A DNA stretch of 64,000 nt, taken from assembly GCF_000400365.1 (NCBI RefSeq), contig NZ_BAOG01000044.1, positions 1 through 64,000 on the forward strand, read 5' to 3'. Made by a program: the position numbers and the translations under genes. This document shows, one piece after another, positions 43,273 through 50,657 of the stretch. Source of the DNA: Vibrio jasicida CAIM 1864 = LMG 25398 (GTDB lineage Bacteria > Pseudomonadota > Gammaproteobacteria > Enterobacterales > Vibrionaceae). Each line of letters opens with the position of its first letter. Positions within the stretch are counted from its first letter, which is position 1. The notes beneath the pieces were generated by a model. That model was not told the DNA's origin and ran no database searches. It worked only from the letters and a program-made list of their open reading frames with translations.

Positions 43273-44217
43273 TTATTGCTGAGAGGTAGACTTTACATTT
43301 GATAGTACCAATTCTCGCCCATCCGCCATTATGCGTCGCAAACGTCGAGACTGAGGGTCTTGAATCAAGGAGCGCACATTAAGTGCTATCGCCTTAGAGT
43401 AAGACTTAGCTTCTCGATAATAATCGGCATATCCTTCTAAGATTCTAGCGTTCGCTTTTTTAAAGGCTAAAGGAGAAATATCATAGAATGACGCACTTTC
43501 TCGATACGTTTCTAGAATGCCATTCACACAAGCCAGTTGCTGTAATTTACGATTTTTGGTATTCGTGATGGAACCTTGGCGAACCAGATAGCCAGCTTGA
43601 ATTGAATTCACCACTCCCACTTGGTATTTTTCACAAATTCTTAGCCACAACTCCCAGTCCTCGGCGTAAGGCAATTCTGCTTTGAACAGAGGAAATGCCT
43701 CCACCATCTTTGCATCCAGCATAACGGTGGACGTACCGATAATATTATTGGCAATGATCATATCCAATGGTTTGCTAAGCAGTAGTACGTCATCAGTCTC
43801 GTCTTGGAGCTGGTTCCAAAACCCAAAACAATCACTAAAGGGTTCATAACGCTCCGAGACATGAACATAGTTACTAAAACTCAGAGCTAATTCAGGATTG
43901 CTTTGATGTAAGGCGACCTGCATTTCTAACTTGTTAGGTAGCCAAAAATCATCAGCGTCGAGAAAGGCAATGTACTCACCCGATGCTTCTTTTACTCCCA
44001 AGTTTCTCGCCTCAGCCACGCCAACCCCATCGGTGTTAAGGAACCTAAGCCTGTGATCAAGCAGCGACTCAAGATAACGCTGAGTTCGAAGATCACCGCC
44101 ATCATTAATCACGATAACCTCAAAATTACGGTGCGTTTGATTGAACACGCTTCCAAGCGCTTTGGGGAGATATTCCAAACATTGATAGGTTGGAATAATC
44201 ACGCTGACTTTATCCAT
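43273..44217 (-). CDS. Family 2 glycosyltransferase
   Basis: This is a GT-A fold sugar transferase. It has 314 residues. The start SVIIPTYQCLEYLPKAL, the VINDGG segment and the metal-binding FLDADD (DxD type, about 90) are family marks. It probably adds a sugar to a surface polysaccharide or to lipopolysaccharide on the cytoplasmic face. I chose ATG 44217 over GTG 44235 because a GAGG site precedes it. It is divergent from a second glycosyltransferase gene and part of a small surface-glycan group. Confidence 0.88.
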   Translation of the reverse strand: MDKVSVIIPTYQCLEYLPKALGSVFNQTHRNFEVIVINDGGDLRTQRYLESLLDHRLRFLNTDGVGVAEARNLGVKEASGEYIAFLDADDFWLPNKLEMQVALHQSNPELALSFSNYVHVSERYEPFSDCFGFWNQLQDETDDVLLLSKPLDMIIANNIIGTSTVMLDAKMVEAFPLFKAELPYAEDWELWLRICEKYQVGVVNSIQAGYLVRQGSITNTKNRKLQQLACVNGILETYRESASFYDISPLAFKKANARILEGYADYYREAKSYSKAIALNVRSLIQDPQSRRLRRIMADGRELVLSNVKSTSQQ

Positions 44218-44503
44218 GCCATGATGCCTCTTCACCTGTCAGAACAATTCTGACCGATTAAAAGTAGCAATATCTAGACCATTCTAACTTCGGATTAAAT
44301 CCTCATAAAAGAACGGTTATACCCAAGCATGAACGGTTTTTCTCAATTAAAGACTTCAAATTGAGAACGCCTTAAACTTCACCGTCATTTTTATTCTCAA
44401 AATAGAAATTTATCCCTAATTTATTGATTTTATGTCGATGATTGTTTGGTTTGTTTTTTGCAATTCCCTTCTCGACCGTGAACGAAAAGAAGCGAGCCAT
44501 AAA

Positions 44504-45649
44504 ATGAAAAAAATCGCGTTTATTACACCTAGCTACCCAGTTTTGAGTGAAACCTTCATTCAAACTGAAGTGGACGCCATTCAGGCATGTGGCCACGACG
44601 TGACAGTTTTTACGTTTGAAATCGAACCTTGCGAATCTTTTTTTACTTACGATGTTATCGAAATTGGTAAGAATATTAAGACAGAGGGCCTACAGCACCT
44701 TCGCGTTCAGGGGCTGTTCAAAGCATGTCACTTTGCATTCAAACAATCTGGTATTCCGAAGAAGTCGTTAATGGGTACAGGGCTTAAATTAGCATTCCAA
44801 CTCGCTGAGCAAGGCATTGGTCACGTTCATGCTCACTTTTGTCAGCACACAGCAGCACATGCCATTGTCGCCGCTAAACTGCTCAATATTTCTTGTTCTT
44901 TTGTTGCTCACGGGCATGACGTTTATGAGTCTCCGTTTGATGTAAAAGAGAAGATCAACGCCAGCGACTTCGCAGTCGCTGTTTGCGATGACATGTATAA
45001 CGACTTTCAAAATATGACCAACGGAAACGTAAAATTGCTCCACTGTGGTGTAAAACCTGAGCAATTCACCCCCGAAAAAAAGACAGACTCAGAACAATTA
45101 CGATTGGTTTTTTTAGGGCGATTCGTTGAGCAAAAAGGTCTGCAATATTTACTTGAGGCGTTGGTCCCTATCGCCAATAAGCTCAATGTCCATCTTGATG
45201 TCATAGGCACTGGCCCTATGAAAAAAGAGTTCGTTTCGATGACTAGTGAACTTGGTTTGACTCATTGCGTCTCCTTTTTGGGCGCAAAACCACACAGCTG
45301 GGTAAAGGACAATTTACCAAAATACGATTGTCTCGTGGCTCCTTTTTGCTACTCGCGTACTGGCTGCGTCGATACCGGGCCTCTTGTACTCAAAGAGGCA
45401 ATGGCAGTTGGCACACCAGTGATCACCTCAAACGTCATGGGATGCAAAGAAATCGTCACCGATGAGACTGGATTTTTTGTAAAACAACACAGTGTTGACG
45501 ACATCACTCAGTGCATTAATGAGTTTGCGGAGCTATCTCTGGAGAAGCGTAAAGAAATGGGCAAACGCGGACGACAACGAGTCCTCAAATACTTTAATGC
45601 TTATCGACAAGCTCAAAGGCTATCCCAATGGATAGAACAACCTAATTAA
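44504..45649 (+). CDS. Family 4 glycosyltransferase (WcaL-like)
   Basis: This is a GT-B fold glycosyltransferase, 381 residues, of the kind found in colanic-acid and capsule loci. The N-terminal domain has PSYPVLSETFIQTEV. The C-terminal donor-binding domain has FLGRFVEQKGLQYLLEAL and the EAMAVGTPVITSNVMG motif, with Glu as in EX7E enzymes. I chose ATG 44504, with a GCGAG site 7 bases before it. A frame from 44432 adds 24 unrelated residues. The acyltransferase gene follows by 60 bp on the same strand. Confidence 0.9.
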   Translation: MKKIAFITPSYPVLSETFIQTEVDAIQACGHDVTVFTFEIEPCESFFTYDVIEIGKNIKTEGLQHLRVQGLFKACHFAFKQSGIPKKSLMGTGLKLAFQLAEQGIGHVHAHFCQHTAAHAIVAAKLLNISCSFVAHGHDVYESPFDVKEKINASDFAVAVCDDMYNDFQNMTNGNVKLLHCGVKPEQFTPEKKTDSEQLRLVFLGRFVEQKGLQYLLEALVPIANKLNVHLDVIGTGPMKKEFVSMTSELGLTHCVSFLGAKPHSWVKDNLPKYDCLVAPFCYSRTGCVDTGPLVLKEAMAVGTPVITSNVMGCKEIVTDETGFFVKQHSVDDITQCINEFAELSLEKRKEMGKRGRQRVLKYFNAYRQAQRLSQWIEQPN

Positions 45650-45709
45650 GATCAAGTCATCCCACCCAAGGATGAACAACAAACGTTGGCTACATAAATG
45701 GAGAAGATC

Positions 45710-47557
45710 ATGACTTACCGAGCAGAAATAGATGGATTGAGAGCACTAGCGGTCATACTCGTTATCTTATTCCACGCAGACATCGAAGCTTTTGCTGGTG
45801 GTTTTGTTGGTGTTGATGTTTTTTTCGTGATCAGTGGTTATCTCATTACTACCATAGTCATCAATGATTTAGACAAAAATCAATTCAGCCTTGCCGATTT
45901 TTATGAGCGACGTATCCGCCGTATCTTACCGCTGTTGTTACTGGTTATCGCAGTGAGTTATGTATTGTCTTGGTGGTTATTTCTCCCTCAAGCGCACAAA
46001 GAAATCAGTGAATTTTCTGTTTCATCCATTTTGTCCGCTTCTAATGTTTTACTTTATTTGAAGGGTCACAATTACTTTGGTTTAGAGGAGCAGGCCAACC
46101 CACTCTTCCACACTTGGAGTCTAGGCGTTGAAGAGCAATATTACATCGTCATTCCATTACTACTGATGTTGCTCGCCCGAAATAAAATCATGTCATACCT
46201 TGCCTTCTTTATTGGTGTCTTTTTATTGAGTTTAATGACGATTTGGTATGCGAGTGGCGATCCCGATTTCGCGTTCTATATGATTTTTTCGCGAGCATGG
46301 GAACTGGCCGCAGGATCAATGATTGCCCTCATCATGAGAAAAACCAACGTAACACCAAACAATACGCTCGCAGTCATCGGTGTGGTTTTAGTCATGGCTT
46401 CAGCCTTGTTATTCGATAAGTCCAAAGATGGTGCGGGCCTTATGTTAATAATTCCTGTCATTGGTACATCGCTGATCATTCTGTTTTCAGCTAACCAAAA
46501 TACGTGCGGTAAGGTACTTAGCTTAAAATGGATCGTCTTTATCGGTTTAATCAGTTACAGCCTATATCTATGGCATATCCCACTGTTGGTATTTTATCGT
46601 TATGTACTAACGGCCGGACAAGAATTCAGCTTCCTTCTTTATGTCGGCATGCTATCAATAATGTCGTACATAACTTGGCGATTTGTCGAGAAACCATTTC
46701 GCAGCCGAAGAAAAATCGGCATGAAAACACTCACCGCTTCACTTGTATTGATGACGGTACCCCTGCTTACATTTGGCTTTATTGGGCATACAAGCGGTGG
46801 TTTCCCTGACCGAAATGCATTTTTTGAGGCCATGCGTGTCAATAATGGCTACGGATTAGCGTGCAACGGTAATACAAATGTAAACGACGCCTGCTCTTCT
46901 TCATCGCAGCCGACAGTCGCGGTTTTAGGAAATAGTCATAGTATGGTATTTGTTCAACAACTAGCACGTGAAACGCCTGCAGGAGTGGTCCAACTTACTC
47001 AAGATTCTTGTGCGATTGGCTATATCGACGTGATTCCTGGCGTTAGCGGGCAATCTTGTCACGATTTCTTCACCAACGCAGTCAAAACCATTCAAAACAC
47101 GCCTTCTATTCGACAGGTCGTCATTTCCTCTAACTTCGGAAAAGAGCTTTCCAGTAAAAACTATCAAGCTTCGCTAACGCAATTATTGAAGGGATTAGAA
47201 GACAAAGAGATAGTGGTATTTGGGCCAACACCTTCTGCGCCTTTTGCTATTGGCGAGTGCTTATGGAAAATCCGCTTATTCGGCGGTGAAAAAGGCACAG
47301 AGTGCGACTTTGCCCCAAAACAAACCCATCCGAAGAATATTGCGATTCTTGCTCAGTACTTTGAGCAGTTCGAACACGTTGAGTTTGTCGACCTAACTGA
47401 TTACATATGCCAGAGAGGCAATTGTGTCATGAAGATCGACGCGAATAACGCGATGTATACCGACGCAAGTCATTTGTCCTATAAAGGAGCTGAAGTGGTA
47501 TTAAGCAGCTACCAAAACGACACGAGCGATAGTCAACAGCTGGCCGCCAAAAACTAA
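45710..47557 (+). CDS. OafA/YrhL-type acyltransferase with SGNH domain
   Basis: This membrane O-acyltransferase modifies surface glycans. It has 615 residues. The acyltransferase-3 part (about 1-350) has about ten membrane helices, with YRAEIDGLRALAVILVILFH split over residues 2-21 (the His is catalytic) and FVGVDVFFVISGYLIT. The C-terminal periplasmic SGNH domain has GNSHSM (about 407; GDSH in most relatives) and DASHLS (about 585), giving the Ser and the Asp-His pair. I chose ATG 45710 because GGAGAAG lies just before it; ATG 45698 overlaps that site. Confidence 0.92.
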   Translation: MTYRAEIDGLRALAVILVILFHADIEAFAGGFVGVDVFFVISGYLITTIVINDLDKNQFSLADFYERRIRRILPLLLLVIAVSYVLSWWLFLPQAHKEISEFSVSSILSASNVLLYLKGHNYFGLEEQANPLFHTWSLGVEEQYYIVIPLLLMLLARNKIMSYLAFFIGVFLLSLMTIWYASGDPDFAFYMIFSRAWELAAGSMIALIMRKTNVTPNNTLAVIGVVLVMASALLFDKSKDGAGLMLIIPVIGTSLIILFSANQNTCGKVLSLKWIVFIGLISYSLYLWHIPLLVFYRYVLTAGQEFSFLLYVGMLSIMSYITWRFVEKPFRSRRKIGMKTLTASLVLMTVPLLTFGFIGHTSGGFPDRNAFFEAMRVNNGYGLACNGNTNVNDACSSSSQPTVAVLGNSHSMVFVQQLARETPAGVVQLTQDSCAIGYIDVIPGVSGQSCHDFFTNAVKTIQNTPSIRQVVISSNFGKELSSKNYQASLTQLLKGLEDKEIVVFGPTPSAPFAIGECLWKIRLFGGEKGTECDFAPKQTHPKNIAILAQYFEQFEHVEFVDLTDYICQRGNCVMKIDANNAMYTDASHLSYKGAEVVLSSYQNDTSDSQQLAAKN

Positions 47558-47593
47558 CGCATACGCCGCTCACTCAAATTCGGGGTAAAGACC

Positions 47594-47637
47594 AATAAAA
47601 AACGAAAGCTCAACGTTTACCCTATTAAGCGTTGAGC
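47594..47637 (-). terminator. Terminator of the RES-Xre operon
   Basis: On the minus strand GCTCAACG and CGTTGAGC (47630-47637 and 47608-47615) form an 8-bp stem with a 14-nt loop, followed by TTTCGTTTTTT. It lies just past the toxin gene stop. Confidence 0.75.
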
Positions 47638-47640
47638 ATC

Positions 47641-48111
47641 TTATTTAAATATTCGTGGATCAAAAGCAAATTCGAGCTTTTCTGCTTTCCTGATGATCTC
47701 TTTCATCTTGGGATGGTTTGGATTCACAACATAGTTGTTATCGCGGGGGGAAATGGTTGAGGGTACTTGTAATGCCGCGAACTCTGGATGCGGATCATTT
47801 AGAAATTGGTCACCAATGTACTGAGTGGATTCACTGGCGGGTATAGATCGCCAAGCTACCGGCAAGTCTTCTTCATCCAAAGCAGCAATCAGATATTCGG
47901 GCATCTCGATACGATACAAATCGTAAAGTCTCGTAATAGCAGGATCGTTATTAACATGGACAAATACTTCTAAAGAACAAAGTGACTCAGACTCCGAAAA
48001 ATAGAGGGCCTCGGTTCCTTTTGAGTTCCATCGCCCTCCGTAAAGCTTTGCGCCAATCGGACTAAATGGAGATTCGGAAAACTTCTTTTGCGTCAATCGA
48101 TAGAGCTTCAT
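47641..48111 (-). CDS. RES-domain toxin (NAD+-degrading)
   Basis: This is the toxin of a type II RES-Xre toxin-antitoxin pair. RES proteins degrade NAD+ by phosphorolysis or a related reaction. It has 156 residues. The fold marks are visible: YRL at the start, GGRWNSKGTEALYFSES (Arg, Asn and the Tyr/Ser pocket, about 25-41) and LEVFVH. It is preceded by its antitoxin gene with a 1-base gap. Overproduction would be toxic, which explains the tight coupling. Confidence 0.9.
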   Translation of the reverse strand: MKLYRLTQKKFSESPFSPIGAKLYGGRWNSKGTEALYFSESESLCSLEVFVHVNNDPAITRLYDLYRIEMPEYLIAALDEEDLPVAWRSIPASESTQYIGDQFLNDPHPEFAALQVPSTISPRDNNYVVNPNHPKMKEIIRKAEKLEFAFDPRIFK

Positions 48112-48112
48112 A

Positions 48113-48565
48113 CTACGAGAATACCCCGTGCTCTAATCGCCCTATCAAGTCTTTAACTATCTCGAAATCGACCGTGGTAGAGACCATGTCGAGTGGGCGT
48201 TTTCCTCCTAAACCATAGACGTTTTCTCGCATCCAGCCCAAAGCGCGCTCTTCATCATCAAACAACTCCGTTGCAAGTTTGAGCAGCATTGCTAAACGGT
48301 AGATTGCATCGCTCTCTTGCGTATTAAAACGTTCTTCATTTTTTAAACGTCGTTTGATTGTGCTGACAGGGATAAGCGTCACGTGCTGAAATTCGCTTTG
48401 AGAGAGCTTTACGCGCTCAACGATATTACGATAAACCTTTGGCTCAAAACCTTTATGAACCGCATCTGTACGACCGGTTTCGGCATCTTCAATGCCCAGC
48501 ATAAACCAAAAATTTGCCTTAGATGGCAGCTTAGGTTTAAAGCTTTTTAATGTTGCTGTTGCCAT
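48113..48565 (-). CDS. Xre-type antitoxin with DUF2384 domain
   Basis: This is the antitoxin of the RES pair. It has 150 residues. The N-terminal helix-turn-helix region (about 50-95) contains LIPVSTIKRRLKNEERFN. The C-terminal DUF2384 domain, ERALGWMRENVYGLGGKRPLDMV, contacts the RES toxin active site in known complexes. A TAGGAG site precedes the ATG. A 14-bp palindrome just upstream is the likely operator for self-repression. Confidence 0.9.
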   Translation of the reverse strand: MATATLKSFKPKLPSKANFWFMLGIEDAETGRTDAVHKGFEPKVYRNIVERVKLSQSEFQHVTLIPVSTIKRRLKNEERFNTQESDAIYRLAMLLKLATELFDDEERALGWMRENVYGLGGKRPLDMVSTTVDFEIVKDLIGRLEHGVFS

Positions 48566-48578
48566 CTTGAACTCCTAC

Positions 48579-48592
48579 AGACCAAATGGTCT
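48579..48592. promoter_or_regulatory. Palindromic operator of the RES-Xre operon
   Basis: AGACCA-AA-TGGTCT is a perfect palindrome with 6-bp arms, 14 bp before the antitoxin ATG. A further half site, TGGTCC, lies 14 bp away at 48601-48606. The position and symmetry fit binding of the Xre antitoxin. Confidence 0.6.
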
Positions 48593-49325
48593 TATTATTA
48601 TGGTCCAAATGAGCCAACTTAGCAATCGTATAAAATGCGTTCAAAGTAGGCTTACTCGTATAGATTTGAATTACGCTGTATCTCGATCACTTTTCCATCC
48701 CGTTCCACTCTACAGTGGGCAAGATCGTGCGCCCTTTGCTCGATTGATACATCGACAAGCAACCACCCTTTTTCCCTCTCTTCGGCAAAGAGATCGCAGA
48801 AACAAAGTGTGATTTAGTAGGTACACCCGAAGACGCTCCTAACAATTCAGCACCATATTGCTTTCTATTCCTTAAGTAAAAGCTCTAATCGTTCATAAAG
48901 TTTAGCATCCGATTCAGTGATAAATTGCATCATTTCCGCAAATTCAACTTTTAAGCCTTAAATATCAATTAAACAACCGTTTAAAACGATCGTACTAAAA
49001 AATGATTTGTTACAACCCGCTATTTGCTGATACTTAAGCCACACTTTTAACGTGGACATCAAACGCAATCAAGTGCTTTCGTGAAGCTTCTCTACGATAC
49101 AAATTGAACTTAACTATAACATTTACAGATAGTTATAAGCACATTCATAACCCGTTGGTTATATGAGATGGAAATAACAGATCTTGAAATTCAATGTTAC
49201 AATTATGTTAATTGTTTTTATGCTTGAGATGAGTGTTTCGTGAATAACCTACTCACCCTCTTTATGGGTACATAAGCACTTTTATTTAAAACGCATCCTA
49301 AAAACACATGGAGTTTCAGAGTGAT
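48593..49325. other. 730-bp intergenic region before the FadL gene
   Basis: No complete gene is visible between the antitoxin and the FadL gene. On the minus strand 48865-48957 encodes an in-frame 30-residue helical tail (GLKVEFAEMMQFITESDA and 12 more residues, then TAG) preceded directly by a stop, which looks like a gene remnant. The last ~200 bp are AT-rich and should contain the promoter of the FadL gene. I see no RNA gene or terminator. Confidence 0.4.
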
Positions 49326-50612
49326 ATGAATACAAGGAATGCAAAACTCGCGCTTGCTATAGCGATAGCGCTCAGCTCCCCTAAGTTATACGCTGCGGGG
49401 TTTCAGTTATCTGAGCATTCTGCTGCGGGTCTAGGACGAGCCAATGCAGGAGAGGCAGCCATTGCCGATGGCGCATCAGTTGTCGCCCACAACCCTGCTG
49501 CGATTACGATGTTTGACTCATACGAGCTTTCTATCGGCGCCGCTTACATCATGCCAGAGGTTCGAGTCACCGGTAATGGTGCGTCAGACGCTTTTAATAA
49601 TCAGCTAACCAACAATGACGTTGTTGATAATGTGATCGTTCCATCGTTTTATATTGCCGCCCCTATCAACGATTCATGGTCTTGGGGACTTGGTATGTTT
49701 ACCGACTTTGGCCTTGCCACTGAATATCCTGATGATTATCTAGCGGGCCCAATTGGCGGAGAAACCAGTTTAGAAACCGTCAATTTTAATCCAACTATCG
49801 CCTACCGCATCAACGATGAATTCAGTGTTGGTGCTGGAGCAAGCCTTGTCTATGGTAAAGCCAAGCTTACTCGCACCCTTGGAATCCTTGCTGATGCCAT
49901 CAATGCCGATACCGGCGCTAATTTTACTCGCAGCGACGTCGCGAAATCACTTGATGGTGATGGTTGGGGTTATGGCTTTAATTTAGGCGCGCTGTGGGAG
50001 ATAAACGAAAAACATCGCTTTGGCTTAAGTTACCGCTCCAAAGTTGATGTAGATTTTGAAGGTGATTATTACTCAGATATTCCAAGCTCGATTTCGATGC
50101 CAGGTCAAACAGTGACTGGTGACTTAACCTTAAATTTACCAAGCATCACTGAGTTCTCTGGTTTCCATCAGATTACAGAGCCACTTGCTATTCACTACAG
50201 TGTGATGATGACGGGTTGGAATGTATTTGAGGAAATTCGCGCAACCGTCGATGGACAAGAAGTTCTGCAAAAAGATGAGAACTTTGAAAACGCCTTCAAG
50301 TATGCGTTAGGGGCAACTTATCAGCTCAACCCTTCTTTCACTCTTCGCGCAGGTATTGCCTACGACGAGACACCTAACGTGAACGATAAGAGCATCAGCT
50401 TACCAGATTCCGACCGAATCAATTATAGCTTTGGTGCAACCTACGCTTTCAATCAAAACAGCCGAATCGACTTTGGCTTTACCTTTATCGATGCTGAAGA
50501 AGTCACGTTTACCGAGCCACTTGAACCACACGCTCTGCCGGGTGTTGATATTGCCTATCGTTCAGAGGGCGATGCCTACATCTACGGCATCCAATACAAC
50601 CACTCTTTCTAA
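49326..50612 (+). CDS. FadL/OmpP1-family outer-membrane transporter
   Basis: This is an outer-membrane beta barrel for hydrophobic compounds such as long-chain fatty acids or alkane-like substrates. It has 428 residues. A signal peptide ends near residue 23 (YAAGFQLSEHSAAGLG). The mature N-terminus, AGFQLSEHSAAGLGRANAGE, is the FadL hatch signature. The protein ends in Phe, as outer-membrane proteins do. I chose ATG 49326, because ATG 49308 lacks a ribosome binding site. It lies 45 bp before the beta-helix/cytochrome lipoprotein gene, probably in one operon. Confidence 0.93.
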   Translation: MNTRNAKLALAIAIALSSPKLYAAGFQLSEHSAAGLGRANAGEAAIADGASVVAHNPAAITMFDSYELSIGAAYIMPEVRVTGNGASDAFNNQLTNNDVVDNVIVPSFYIAAPINDSWSWGLGMFTDFGLATEYPDDYLAGPIGGETSLETVNFNPTIAYRINDEFSVGAGASLVYGKAKLTRTLGILADAINADTGANFTRSDVAKSLDGDGWGYGFNLGALWEINEKHRFGLSYRSKVDVDFEGDYYSDIPSSISMPGQTVTGDLTLNLPSITEFSGFHQITEPLAIHYSVMMTGWNVFEEIRATVDGQEVLQKDENFENAFKYALGATYQLNPSFTLRAGIAYDETPNVNDKSISLPDSDRINYSFGATYAFNQNSRIDFGFTFIDAEEVTFTEPLEPHALPGVDIAYRSEGDAYIYGIQYNHSF

Positions 50613-50657
50613 TTATTCCTGACTGAGTCAATAAAACTAATTACAGGGAAGCAAATC

